A DNA stretch of 64,000 bases, taken from the NCBI RefSeq assembly GCF_013166575.1, contig NZ_JABKKE010000013.1, positions 37,961 through 101,960 on the forward strand. The letters run 5' to 3'. A program made the position numbers and the translations under genes. This DNA is from Xylanibacter rodentium. GTDB lineage: Bacteria > Bacteroidota > Bacteroidia > Bacteroidales > Bacteroidaceae. Under the pieces are notes generated by a model. The model saw nothing but the letters and a program-made list of their open reading frames with translations. It was not told the origin of the DNA and did no database searches. Shown in pieces: positions 28,765 through 38,551 of this stretch. Each line of letters starts with the position of its first letter. Position 1 is the first letter of the stretch.

Positions 28765-29367
28765 CTACTTTATAACTCCCTGCTCCTTCAACTCCCGGGC
28801 TGTTTCCTCCAGTTCGGCATACCACTCCGCACCAAAACGACGCTCCAGCGGGCCACGCAGAAACTTATATACCGGCAGGTCTATCTCCCGTCCTTTCCTC
28901 ACCGCTTCACGGCATACGTCCCACCGGTGGTAGTTCAGTCCTATTGTGCCGTTGCTCATCTGAACCTCACGTATGGGATATAGCGCACAACTGATGGGTT
29001 TGCAGAACCTTATGCGACCTGCACGCCATGCACGCTCCAGCACACACAGACAGCAACCGCCATCGTGGCATGTGAACGCACAATCCTTTCCGCCCACAAT
29101 GCTCGTCACAAGCGTTCCTTCGACATCTGTATAGGCCACCCCCTGGCGGTCTATCACAGCCTGAGCCGAGGCCGACAGTTCCGGCCACACCTCGTCGAGT
29201 GCATCTTCTATGGCAGCCACCTCGTCGAGAGTAACCGGTGCGCCGTCATCTCCCTCGACGCAACACTCTCCATGGCACGCTTCAAGGTCGCAGCAAAAGC
29301 GTTCCGTCAGTACTTCGGACGACACAAGAACATCACCGACCTGTATTATCGAAAACATTCCATTCAT
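28765..29367 (-). CDS. DUF3109 family protein
   Basis: A 200-aa cytoplasmic protein of the DUF3109 family, unknown in function but widely kept in Bacteroidetes. It is rich in paired cysteines (CCDLEACHGECC near residue 26, CAFTCHDGGCCLC near 98, and FCKPISCALYPI), a pattern suggesting a metal or iron-sulfur site. The start is ATG 29367. It lies upstream of the shared terminator at 28707-28741; the next gene upstream on the same strand, ung, ends 82 bp away. Confidence 0.88.
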   Translation of the reverse strand: MNGMFSIIQVGDVLVSSEVLTERFCCDLEACHGECCVEGDDGAPVTLDEVAAIEDALDEVWPELSASAQAVIDRQGVAYTDVEGTLVTSIVGGKDCAFTCHDGGCCLCVLERAWRAGRIRFCKPISCALYPIREVQMSNGTIGLNYHRWDVCREAVRKGREIDLPVYKFLRGPLERRFGAEWYAELEETARELKEQGVIK

Positions 29368-29448
29368 TTTTTATTCCACTCTATTATATCCGGCTCTTTT
29401 CTGAAGACAGCAGACAATATCTGCAACATCAAACACCATAAAAAAGAA

Positions 29449-30114
29449 TCACCACCTGATTTCATCTATACCATGCTCCCGCAGATAGCTGTTGGCCCGC
29501 GAGAAATGATGGTTGCCAAACCATCCTCCACGGTTGGCCGACAACGGTGATGGATGCACCGACTGGAGTATAAGATGCCGGGAGGCATCTATCAGCGGTG
29601 CTTTGCTGCGTGCATATCCTCCCCAAAGAATGAACACCAAATGATCGCGGCCGGCCGACAGCGCACGTATGACAGCATCGGTAAACACCTCCCAGCCCCG
29701 ACGCTGATGGCTCGCGGCCTGACGGGCCCTGACCGTGAGCGTAGCGTTGAGCAGCAACACGCCCTGTTCGGCCCATCTCGTCAGATTGCCCGACTGTGGC
29801 ATAGGTGTACCAAGGTCAAGCTCTATCTCCTTGAAAATATTGACAAGTGACGGCGGAAACATCACCCCGTCGTTCACCGAGAAACTCAACCCATGGGCCT
29901 GTCCCGGCTCATGATACGGGTCTTGACCTATTATCACCACTTTCACCCGGTCAAACGGGCACAGATTGAAGGCGTTGAATATCAACGGACCGGGAGGATA
30001 ACATGTTCCGGCCGAATACTCCGAACGTACAAACGTTGTAAGTTCGGCAAAATAAGGTTTGTCAAATTCGCTGCCGACATGCTTCCGCCACGACTCTTCT
30101 ATCTTTACATTCAT
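29449..30114 (-). CDS. ung: Uracil-DNA glycosylase, family 1
   Basis: A 221-aa base-excision repair enzyme that removes uracil from DNA. The water-activating loop GQDPYHEPGQAHGLSFS (catalytic Asp at about residue 65) and the leucine loop HPSPLSANRGGWFG (about residue 187) are intact. It works on the same problem as dut at the left of the window. DUF3109 follows on the same strand. Confidence 0.97.
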   Translation of the reverse strand: MNVKIEESWRKHVGSEFDKPYFAELTTFVRSEYSAGTCYPPGPLIFNAFNLCPFDRVKVVIIGQDPYHEPGQAHGLSFSVNDGVMFPPSLVNIFKEIELDLGTPMPQSGNLTRWAEQGVLLLNATLTVRARQAASHQRRGWEVFTDAVIRALSAGRDHLVFILWGGYARSKAPLIDASRHLILQSVHPSPLSANRGGWFGNHHFSRANSYLREHGIDEIRW

Positions 30115-30329
30115 TATCGTATTCGTATATGATTAATAATAAAGTCAATGCCAAAATATTGTATCCATACGGCAATAGCTTCATCGCCAACGGATAACAA
30201 ACTCTATATCTCGCAAAATTAACTATTTATTCCCAATTATCCAAATCCTGGATGGCCGATTCCTCCATCACGCACCTGAAAAAAATCCTCTACCCCGTTC
30301 ATTGTCATCCTCACCACTGATTCTGAGAC

Positions 30330-30365
30330 AAAAAAAGTGAGAGCATGCCTTACGCACACCCTCAC
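30330..30365 (-). terminator. Terminator of the beta-barrel gene
   Basis: On the minus strand GTGAGGG...CTCTCAC forms an imperfect stem followed by a run of seven T. It starts 27 nt past the stop codon at 30392. Confidence 0.6.
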
Positions 30366-30391
30366 TATTCATATGTTTTAAAACTATATAA

Positions 30392-30937
30392 TCAGAACTT
30401 ATAAGTAAGACCCACACCTATAACAGCCTGATCGAAATCGCTTACAAACTGATAACGTCCCTCTGCAAAGATAGAGAGCTTGTCTGTCAGGTCATACTCA
30501 ACACCGGCACCAAGATTGAAACCTATCTTGCTCTCGCTGTCGTCAACGTCACCATACAACTCATCTTTCATTTCATCAGGAATAAGATCGCCATAGCCAC
30601 CCAAAGCATCATCTACAGCTCCTTCATAATCAGCCTTCCAATAAATATAAGAAACACCGGCGAGAGGATAAACACGGAACTTCTCTGAAATAGGAATCAG
30701 ATAGTGAACATTAAGACTGGCATTCATGTTCGTCAGATAATCCTTCTTGAAGAAGTAATCGAATGAAGCCTCTGCACGCAGAGCATCGAGAATACCATAC
30801 TGAACTTTGGCACCGAGACCGAAGTTAGAGTTTTCCGAACCGAACGCACCGTAAACACCGGCTGCAGTAGTGCCCTGTTGAGCGTAGGAGCAAACGCTTA
30901 CGAGTGCAATGCACAACGAAAGAAAAATCTTTTTCAT
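30392..30937 (-). CDS. Outer-membrane beta-barrel protein
   Basis: A 181-aa protein with a signal peptide (MKKIFLSLCIALVSVCSYAQ). The rest is made of alternating hydrophobic strands with glycines and aromatics (FGLGAKVQYGILDALRAEAS, VGLTYKF at the end with a terminal Phe), the layout of small 8-strand OmpW/OmpX-like porin-family barrels. The substrate or role is not evident. It has a consensus promoter far upstream (31140-31170), giving a leader of about 200 nt, and its own terminator. Confidence 0.85.
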   Translation of the reverse strand: MKKIFLSLCIALVSVCSYAQQGTTAAGVYGAFGSENSNFGLGAKVQYGILDALRAEASFDYFFKKDYLTNMNASLNVHYLIPISEKFRVYPLAGVSYIYWKADYEGAVDDALGGYGDLIPDEMKDELYGDVDDSESKIGFNLGAGVEYDLTDKLSIFAEGRYQFVSDFDQAVIGVGLTYKF

Positions 30938-31139
30938 AGATTTGATTTTTTATTGCCTCACAATCCCCAAATTATCGGCCGTTAAAATAGTTTTTGCATA
31001 AGATACAGGAATTTCACGTGGAGATTATACTTCGTGCCGGCATACAAAGCAATTCTTTTATACGCCATGGGCATTCGTAACGTTCTTTTACCTGCAAATG
31101 TTCCGGTCGCATCATTGATAATCCTTCCGGATAACATTA

Positions 31140-31170
31140 CAAAGATAGCGATTTGTAATTAATCTGCAAA
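31140..31170 (-). promoter_or_regulatory. Promoter of the beta-barrel gene, long leader
   Basis: The minus strand carries TTTG (31167-31170) and TATCTTTG (31140-31147) with 19 nt between. The start would be near 31133, about 195 nt before the ATG at 30937. The leader itself shows no gene and no riboswitch that I recognise. Confidence 0.7.
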
Positions 31171-31282
31171 AGAAAAACCCATAAAATATCAAACAAATGA
31201 AAAAGATTGTGAATATTCGGTCTGAAAAGCGGTGTAAACGTAAAAAACATCGGTATAGATACTTCCGTTTATAACGTCTGTG

Positions 31283-32806
31283 TCATTCCGTCAAGTCTGT
31301 TTTTATACATTCGGCATGTCCTGTGTCGTCAATTTTCGCCCGGCCTACACCTATATAGTTCTTGGACGAGTCAATGGCGATTAGCACTCCGTCGGATACT
31401 CCGCTCCCCTCGACGTGATAACGAAATGTGACCCTACGGCTGTCATACTGCCCCAGATATGTAAGACGGCCGTCGGTAGGGTCCATCCACCACACGTTCT
31501 TTCTCTCACCGCTTATCTTGTCAAGGTCGATACGCATTTCGCGTCCCGTATGATTGTACACAAGCAGATAGTCGGTGCCACGTGTGGCAATAAGACGTTC
31601 ATAGCGTTTACCGTTATCTGTCAGTATGCTCTGGTCTGGTACACGATCAAAGTAAGGAAACAAGAGCATCAACAGCCGAAGATAGCGCATCTGCCCGAAA
31701 CCAGGGTCGTCAAGTGCCCTATACCATGGCTTGCGGTCACCGTCGGCAAAATATGCCCCGGACACCCCCGGACGCACAAACTGCATTATCGAATTGTTGC
31801 CGTAGGTATGCCCGCACGAGCCGGCAAACACCGACCAATAGGCATAGCGCCGCACGTCGAGAGCTGTCCATCTCGGTTCGCTTCCGTCGTGCAGCCCCTG
31901 CGGTATGCCCTCGTAACTCGGCTCACCGTCGAGCACCGGCTTAAGCGGACGATAACTCCACGCCGAGTCCACATACATCCACGAGTCCTCCTCTGTGCCG
32001 TCGGGTATTGGATAATCTTTGTTTCCCATACGCTGCCCATAGCGCCTGTGGCCGCTCTGGAACATGTTGAAGTCGAGCCACTCGCGGTCGTTGAACCATC
32101 GGGCCGACGTAGTCCGGCCGCGCGGGTGGAACGTCATCAGATGGTTGCGGTCTATGCTTTTTATCGTCGCGGCCAGTGCGTCCCACACCTCGGTGTGCAC
32201 ATCGCCCTGTATGTCACCTCCTATTATCCACACTATATTCTTCTTGTCCTTATATCGTCCGGCCAGAAAGCGCCCATAGCTCCGTGCCTGCTCCACGTCC
32301 ATCCGGCCGCCTTTGACCAGTCCGCCCCATATACATACCATACCTATATATATGCCATGCTCCGCGGCACAGTCTACGATATAGTCCATGTGGTCCCAAT
32401 ATCCGTATACGCCTCTGCGGTCGATGTCAGAGAAATCCCATCCGTCGGTCATAGACATCTGCCCGTAAGCATTGATGGCCGGCACGGCATTGATGGTCTG
32501 CACCTGCACGACATTATATCCTGCTTCGGCACAACGTTTCAGATAGTAGTCCGCCTCGTCACGGTCGAGCCGTTCGGGCAAGAGCCATCCTGTATCGCCG
32601 AGCCAAAAGAACGGCCGTCCGTTGGCAAACTGCAGGAAGCGCCCGTTGTCCGACACCCTCAGCCGCCCGTTGTCCCACGGTTTGGGGGCGGCATGCACCG
32701 AAAAAGAAAAGGACAGAATTAGAAATATGGGAAAGAAGAGCCACCTGTTATCCCTCAAAGTGAGATACAGGGCGCCAACGTTTTTGTTTTGATTGTCAAA
32801 AAGCAT
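31283..32806 (-). CDS. Secreted glycoside hydrolase, GH140-like (DUF4038)
   Basis: A 507-aa enzyme. The hydrophobic segment (WLFFPIFLILSFSFSVHA) acts as signal peptide, although the N-terminal part before it is unusually long. A TIM barrel follows (FFWLGDTGWLLPERL, AGYNVVQVQTINAVPA, WIIGGDIQGD, VLDGEPSYEG) with the probable catalytic acids in GGD and DGEP. The C-terminal beta domain (RGTDYLLVYNHTGREM, WWMDPTDGRLTYLG) is typical for DUF4038 proteins. The characterised GH140 member cleaves apiose linkages in rhamnogalacturonan II; the substrate here is inferred only. ATG 32806 is preferred over TTG 32812. Confidence 0.85.
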   Translation of the reverse strand: MLFDNQNKNVGALYLTLRDNRWLFFPIFLILSFSFSVHAAPKPWDNGRLRVSDNGRFLQFANGRPFFWLGDTGWLLPERLDRDEADYYLKRCAEAGYNVVQVQTINAVPAINAYGQMSMTDGWDFSDIDRRGVYGYWDHMDYIVDCAAEHGIYIGMVCIWGGLVKGGRMDVEQARSYGRFLAGRYKDKKNIVWIIGGDIQGDVHTEVWDALAATIKSIDRNHLMTFHPRGRTTSARWFNDREWLDFNMFQSGHRRYGQRMGNKDYPIPDGTEEDSWMYVDSAWSYRPLKPVLDGEPSYEGIPQGLHDGSEPRWTALDVRRYAYWSVFAGSCGHTYGNNSIMQFVRPGVSGAYFADGDRKPWYRALDDPGFGQMRYLRLLMLLFPYFDRVPDQSILTDNGKRYERLIATRGTDYLLVYNHTGREMRIDLDKISGERKNVWWMDPTDGRLTYLGQYDSRRVTFRYHVEGSGVSDGVLIAIDSSKNYIGVGRAKIDDTGHAECIKTDLTE

Positions 32807-32928
32807 AGCCAAATAAAGATATATACAAATAAGACGTATAACAAGAACCTACAAAATTCATGCCAATAAGATGGACATCGCCCGCTGCGTTGTCAACAAG
32901 ACCACGACACCACTTTACAACGATGAAA

Positions 32929-33285
32929 TATAAGTTGGTCAACAAAATTAAACTATATCATCCTCCGGATATAGGATGGATGCGCCTTGAAAAGGCAGCA
33001 AGCACATAGCCCGGGGCAGAGCGTAGCGGCACCCCGGGTGTCATGTTCAATTATCCTATTCGCCCTAAAAGGGCAAAAGCATTAATTATCAGATAATTAC
33101 ATTTTTATATCCCATATATTTTTTATGCTTTTGCCCTTGCCGGGCGCGGGGATTGTCGATGTCGGTTCCCGGGGTGCCGCTGCGCTCTGCCCCGGGCTAT
33201 GTGCTTGCTGCCCCGTTGGGGCGCGTTCTGTCAGGGCACGTTCTGTCCGGAGAATGATATAATTTAATTTTGTTGACCAACTTAT
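32929..33285. repeat. Dispersed hairpin repeat, family A, full copy A3 with 40-bp terminal inverted repeats
   Basis: The most complete copy. Termini 32929-32968 and 33246-33285 are inverted repeats of 40 bp matching at 38 positions (ATAAGTTGGTCAACAAAATT...). Inside are the arms seen in all copies (GCCTTGAAAAGGC, CCCGGGGCAGAGCGTAGCGG, GGGCAAAAGCATTAATTATC and mirrors). It carries no gene. It ends 70 bp before the trpS promoter -7 box and is consistent with a MITE-like non-autonomous element. Confidence 0.9.
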
Positions 33286-33329
33286 TGTAAAATATATCAA
33301 GTTGGAATAAGCTAAAGAGTAATATGAAT

Positions 33330-33362
33330 ATTGCCCGATTACATATTTTTTTCGTATCTTTG
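33330..33362 (+). promoter_or_regulatory. trpS promoter
   Basis: ATTG (33330-33333) and TATCTTTG (33355-33362), 21 nt apart, with the start codon 38 nt after the -7 box. Confidence 0.7.
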
Positions 33363-33399
33363 CGGCAATTTCACACATACCTATATAAAAGACATATAA

Positions 33400-34491
<1,092 letters not shown>

Positions 34492-34586
34492 GAATGAGGG
34501 TGTGTCAAAATACTATTCACTCATTTTATATTATTGATTTTGTATCGTGAATATTCATTATCATTAAAAAATATAACAATAAGACT

Positions 34587-36110
34587 ATGGCAAAAAAAGC
34601 GCTACTGATGATCCTCGACGGATGGGGCATCGGAAAACATGGTTGCGGCGACGTGATATACAACACGCCGACACCGTATCTCGACTATCTCACGGCTGTC
34701 AGCGCACACTCACAGCTCGAAGCGTCAGGCGAAAACGTCGGACTGCCCGACGGACAAATGGGCAATTCTGAGGTGGGACACCTCAACATCGGTGCAGGCC
34801 GCGTGGTATATCAGGACCTTGTCAAGATAAACCGTGCATGCAACGACGGTTCCATCATGAACAATCCTGAGATAACAAGAGCCTACACCTACGCCCGCGA
34901 CAACGGCAAGAAACTGCACCTGATGGGCCTTACGAGCAACGGCGGCGTACACTCGTCGCTCGACCACCTGAACAAGCTCATCGAAATAGCAGGCGAATAC
35001 GGACTAAAGGAGACCTACGTACACTGTTTCATGGACGGCCGCGACACCGACCCGAAGAGCGGAGCCGGGTTCATAAAGGAACTTACCGAGACATGCGCAA
35101 AGAACGGAGCGCACATAGCCAGCATCGTCGGACGCTTCTACGCCATGGACCGCGACAAACGCTGGGACCGCGTGAAGACGGCCTACGACCTGATTGTCAA
35201 CGGAGAAGGGACCAAGGCCGATGACATGGCAGCCGCCGTAGAGCAGAGCTATGCCGAGGGCGTGACTGACGAGTTCATCAAACCCATCGCCAACGCCACT
35301 GTCGACGGAACCATCTGCGAAGGCGATGCGGTGATATTCTTCAACTACCGCAACGACCGCGCAAAGGAACTCACACAAGTACTCACACAGCAAGACATGC
35401 CCGACGAGGGAATGAAGACCATTGCCGGCCTGCAATACTACTGCATGACACCATACGACGCTTCGTTCACCGGTGTGCACATCCTCTTCCCCAAGGAGAA
35501 CGTGGAGAACACTTTGGGCGAATATCTCAGCTCGCAGGGCAAACGCCAGCTCCACACAGCGGAAACGGAGAAGTATGCCCACGTGACATTCTTCTTCAAC
35601 GGCGGACGCGAAACCCCGTTCGAGGGCGAAGACCGCATACTCGTGCCGTCACCCAAAGTGGCCACATACGACTTGAAACCCGAAATGAGCGCATATGAGG
35701 TGAAAGACAAGCTGGTGGGTGCCATAAACACTCAGGAGTACGACTTCATCGTGGTGAACTTCGCCAACGGCGACATGGTAGGCCACACCGGTGTATACAA
35801 CGCCATTGCCAAAGCCGTGCATGCCGTGGACAACTGCGTGCGCGAGGTTATCGAGGCTGCCAAGGCCAACGGCTACGAGGCCATCATCATCGCCGACCAC
35901 GGCAACGCAGACAATGCCATCAACGCAGACGGAACGCCCAATACGGCCCATTCGCTCAATCCCGTACCTTTCATATATGTCACCGACAACAACTCGGCAA
36001 CAGTGAAAAACGGCCGTCTGGCCGACGTGGCACCATCCATCCTTCACATCATGGGACTGGAACAGCCTGCCGACATGACAGGCGAAAACCTTATCTGCGA
36101 CAACAAGTAA
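34587..36110 (+). CDS. gpmI: 2,3-bisphosphoglycerate-independent phosphoglycerate mutase
   Basis: A 507-aa Mn-dependent enzyme of glycolysis and gluconeogenesis in the alkaline phosphatase superfamily. The N-terminal metal site is [10 protein letters not shown], the phospho-acceptor Ser61 lies in [17 protein letters not shown], and the C-terminal metal ligands lie in [12 protein letters not shown] and [11 protein letters not shown]. It interconverts 3- and 2-phosphoglycerate. A very strong terminator follows. Confidence 0.97.
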   Translation: MAKKALLMILDGWGIGKHGCGDVIYNTPTPYLDYLTAVSAHSQLEASGENVGLPDGQMGNSEVGHLNIGAGRVVYQDLVKINRACNDGSIMNNPEITRAYTYARDNGKKLHLMGLTSNGGVHSSLDHLNKLIEIAGEYGLKETYVHCFMDGRDTDPKSGAGFIKELTETCAKNGAHIASIVGRFYAMDRDKRWDRVKTAYDLIVNGEGTKADDMAAAVEQSYAEGVTDEFIKPIANATVDGTICEGDAVIFFNYRNDRAKELTQVLTQQDMPDEGMKTIAGLQYYCMTPYDASFTGVHILFPKENVENTLGEYLSSQGKRQLHTAETEKYAHVTFFFNGGRETPFEGEDRILVPSPKVATYDLKPEMSAYEVKDKLVGAINTQEYDFIVVNFANGDMVGHTGVYNAIAKAVHAVDNCVREVIEAAKANGYEAIIIADHGNADNAINADGTPNTAHSLNPVPFIYVTDNNSATVKNGRLADVAPSILHIMGLEQPADMTGENLICDNK

Positions 36111-36151
36111 AGCAGGAGCCAATCGGCATATACAGAAAAAGATATCTGTAC

Positions 36152-36211
36152 ATCACGTTACAAGCAAGGGGATGCGACTTTCGCATCCCCTTGCTTGTAA
36201 CGTGATTTTTC
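36152..36211 (+). terminator. Strong rho-independent terminator after gpmI
   Basis: A perfect 26-bp stem (36152-36177 with 36181-36206; core GCAAGGGGATGCGA) and a 3-nt loop, followed by TTTTT. It insulates gpmI from the recombinase/PUL region. Confidence 0.9.
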
Positions 36212-36286
36212 TAATCAATATCTCAAGACATCTGATATTATTATCAGATTATATGCTATACGAATTATCTACTAATCGAGTTTGAA

Positions 36287-36305
36287 TGCCTCGTGGCGCG
36301 AGGCA
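36287..36305. other. Left 19-bp inverted site, candidate recombination site
   Basis: TGCCTCGTGGCGCGAGGCA: 7-bp inverted arms (TGCCTCG/CGAGGCA) around an asymmetric TGGCG core. The exact reverse complement occurs at 38449-38467. Arm-core-arm is the form of tyrosine recombinase crossover sites, and a tyrosine recombinase gene lies between the two copies. Confidence 0.6.
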
Positions 36306-36329
36306 AGCGCGTCGGTATACTATTTTTTG

Positions 36330-36337
36330 TATCTTTG
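36330..36337 (+). promoter_or_regulatory. -7 box inside the putative invertible segment, left end
   Basis: TATCTTTG fits TAnnTTTG and points right, just inside the left 19-bp site. No TTTG -33 box is present. It could drive the recombinase through a leader of about 750 nt, or be a relic promoter that is exchanged by inversion. Confidence 0.4.
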
Positions 36338-36491
36338 CCAAAATCTGATTTTGCTCGGAGCTGTTTTTGACAATCAGAACAGCTTTCGACGCATTCTGTA
36401 AAATAAGTCCGAAGAATTATCTAAAGAATTAAATTACCGGAGAGTTCCGACTGTAGAAATGAGTATTAAGATGTATGATGCGCAAAGTATA

Positions 36492-36567
36492 ACGTTCAAA
36501 CAAAGGCAGGACGTTCAAACAGAAGTATGATGTTCAAACAAAGGCAGAACGTTCAAATAAAGGTAGG
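36492..36567. repeat. 19-bp tandem repeat, four copies
   Basis: Units start at 36492, 36511, 36530 and 36549 with AyGTTCAAACAAAGGCAG and small changes. Non-coding, directly before repeat A4. Confidence 0.85.
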
Positions 36568-36603
36568 ACTTTAAAGGTAAAAAATGTATACCCATGTGTA
36601 TGT

Positions 36604-36846
36604 GCGCCCTGCAGGGGCAGCAAGCACATAGCCCGGGGCAGAGCGCAGCGGCACCCCGGGAATATGTATGCCAAAATCCCCGCGCCCTGAAAGGGCAAAA
36701 GCATAATAGATTTCATGCACAACAATTACATATATAATTGATAATTAGCGCTTTTGCCCTTTCAGGGCGACATCTTGTTCGTGTATTGTTCCCGGGGTGC
36801 CGCTGCGCTCTGCCCCGGGCTCTGCGCTTGCTGCCCTTGCAGGGCG
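36604..36846. repeat. Dispersed hairpin repeat, family A, copy A4
   Basis: Outer arms CGCCCTGCAGGGGCAGCAAG and the mirrored end (CTTGCTGCCCTTGCAGGGCG), CCCGGGGCAGAGCGCAGCGG with its mirror, and an inner perfect pair CGCCCTGAAAGGGCAAAAGC against GCTTTTGCCCTTTCAGGGCG. It differs from A1-A3 in the outermost arm sequence but keeps the pairing, so compensatory changes have occurred. It has no 40-bp termini. Confidence 0.85.
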
Positions 36847-36916
36847 ATGAGGATTTCATGAAATGTCAATTTAGCTTTAAACTATTGATAACATAAAACT
36901 GTTTAACATAAAAACC

Positions 36917-36984
36917 GTTGATGACGTAAAACCGTTGATGACGTAAAACCGTTGATGACGTAAAACCGTTGATGACGTAAAACC
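36917..36984. repeat. 17-bp perfect tandem repeat, four copies
   Basis: GTTGATGACGTAAAACC repeats at 36917, 36934, 36951 and 36968 without change, with variant units (GTTTAACATAAAAACC) on either side (36901 and 36985). It lies in the gap before the recombinase. No gene is seen. Confidence 0.95.
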
Positions 36985-37091
36985 GTTTAACATAAAAATC
37001 GTTGATGTCCTGCCTATACAGAAAACAGGAAATCCGGCAGACTAATTATTTATACCTATTTATTATAATAAACCAAAAACAAAAGACTATT

Positions 37092-38084
37092 ATGTTCAAG
37101 ATTTCATTCGACTTCCGCATGAGCTTCAGGAAAAAAGACAGCGAACCCCTTACAGAGACAAGCACAGTTAGACTCAGCAACTTCACCAATCGGGAAGCCC
37201 TGCTCATGGGACAGTCCAGAAGTATCAGCACACTTAACAACTATCGCACAGCCGTAGCTTCCGTCATCAGATTTGCCGGAGACAATGTGACACTGGCTGA
37301 CATTACAGCCGACATGACCGAAGCATATCAAGCATGGCTCCGTTCACACGGGATTTGTCTCAATACAGTATCATGCTATATGCGTTCGCTGCGGACAATA
37401 TACAACAGAGCCGTGGAAGCCGGTATCGTGGCCGATGCCAGGCCGTTCCGCCGTGTGTTCACCGGCAAGACGCCCACCGACAAGCGATCGGCCGACATAG
37501 CCGACATCCGCAGCCTGCTGTCTCTGAAACTTACTCCCGGCACACCGCTTGAACTGGCCCGCGACATGTTTGTCTTCAGTTTCTATGCCATGGGCATGCC
37601 TTTTATCGACCTCGCTTTTCTCAGAAAATCGCAGATAACCCGCAGCCACATACTCTATTACCGCCATAAGACCGGACAACGTATCTGTGTGGCCATTGAG
37701 CCGTGCATGGCCGATATAATATCACGACACAGTGACACGGCAAACGAATATGTGTTTCCCATCCTTCGCTCCGTATCGACGGAAAATGCACTTCGCGAAT
37801 ATGCCACCCGCCTGTCTACGTACAACCGTGCCTTGAAACGTCTCGCCGCCATGGCCGGCATAAAACTTACCCTGACATCGTATGTTGCCCGCCATACGTG
37901 GGCAAGCGCAGCTTTCAGATCGGATGTAGATTTGAAAGTCATATCCAAAGCCATGGGACATACCAATCCGCGCACAACAATGGTATATATCCGCGAATTG
38001 GACGACAACAGCACCGAACAGGCCAACCGTATGGTGATAGAGAGTGTCATATCCACCGGTCGCACTCCGGTACAAGGCCGTTGA
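37092..38084 (+). CDS. Tyrosine recombinase (DNA-invertase type) with atypical active site
   Basis: A 330-aa phage-integrase-family protein similar to the small DNA invertases that control Bacteroides surface loci. It has an N-terminal SAM-like core-binding domain (ISTLNNYRTAVASVIRF) and a catalytic domain with Lys in RHKTGQ, the HxxR box in YVARHTWAS, GHTNPRTT, and the nucleophile Tyr in MVYIREL. The first catalytic Arg, expected before GM in FYxRGMxF, is Met (FYAMGMPF), which may abolish or weaken activity. ATG 37092 is chosen over an upstream TTG at 37002. It lies between two inverted 19-bp sites, upstream of susC. Confidence 0.85.
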   Translation: MFKISFDFRMSFRKKDSEPLTETSTVRLSNFTNREALLMGQSRSISTLNNYRTAVASVIRFAGDNVTLADITADMTEAYQAWLRSHGICLNTVSCYMRSLRTIYNRAVEAGIVADARPFRRVFTGKTPTDKRSADIADIRSLLSLKLTPGTPLELARDMFVFSFYAMGMPFIDLAFLRKSQITRSHILYYRHKTGQRICVAIEPCMADIISRHSDTANEYVFPILRSVSTENALREYATRLSTYNRALKRLAAMAGIKLTLTSYVARHTWASAAFRSDVDLKVISKAMGHTNPRTTMVYIRELDDNSTEQANRMVIESVISTGRTPVQGR

Positions 38085-38145
38085 ACCAGCAGTACAAAGC
38101 CGTTGAACCAGCAGTACAGGGCCGTTGAACCAACGGTACAACGGC
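38070..38145. repeat. 22-bp tandem repeat overlapping the recombinase 3' end
   Basis: Units begin at 38070, 38092 and 38114 (GTACAAGGCCGTTGAACCAG and variants) plus a partial fourth. The recombinase stop codon (38082-38084) lies inside the first unit, so repeat changes could alter its C-terminus. Confidence 0.85.
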
Positions 38146-38402
38146 CTCGTACCAACTTCACAACACTTGCACAACAATAACAAATCCGTATATTTCATGA
38201 CTATCCGCGCCTTTTGTGCGTCCATAAATCATACAAAATAATATATCGCGACAGTGTTCCGAAAATTAGCGCGACATAGTAATATGCCATATAAACTGCA
38301 TAATTATACCTATTTATGGATGAAATCTATCGAAAAGACAGCAAATAAACAATTTTACTTACATTTTATTTAGGACAAATCAATGCTTTAAAATATTTTT
38401 AT
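38146..38402. other. Gap between recombinase and susC
   Basis: AT-rich sequence with no supported gene. The right part contains the susC promoter and the right 19-bp site, listed separately. Confidence 0.5.
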
Positions 38403-38410
38403 TAATTTTG
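38403..38410 (+). promoter_or_regulatory. susC promoter (-7 box)
   Basis: TAATTTTG fits TAnnTTTG. The -33 region is AT-rich without a clean TTTG. The transcript would begin near 38417 and include the palindrome at 38445-38469 in a leader of about 135 nt. The box lies inside the segment bounded by the inverted 19-bp sites. Confidence 0.55.
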
Positions 38411-38444
38411 CAACGTAATTAATATACAAACGAATTGTGAAACT

Positions 38445-38469
38445 TGTCTGCCTCGCGCCACGAGGCAGA
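38445..38469. other. Right inverted site and leader hairpin
   Basis: GTCTGCCTCG (38445-38454), CGCCA, CGAGGCAGAC (38460-38469): a perfect 10-bp stem with a 5-nt loop. The inner 19 bp (38449-38467) are the exact reverse complement of 36287-36305. In RNA it would be a stable hairpin about 28 nt after the predicted start of the susC message. Confidence 0.65.
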
Positions 38470-38551
38470 CATTTCCTCTGTTTTTTGCCGGATCAGCCTC
38501 CCGGTGACATCGACATTACATAACATTTATCATATTTTTAAATTAACGTTT

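Noticed and set aside
31415..32722. Plus-strand frame of 435 codons opposite the GH140-like gene
   Set aside because: Antisense shadow; the minus-strand gene has clear domain motifs.
36492..38145. CRISPR array
   Set aside because: Units of 17, 19 and 22 bp are direct tandem repeats without unique spacers, and no cas genes are present.
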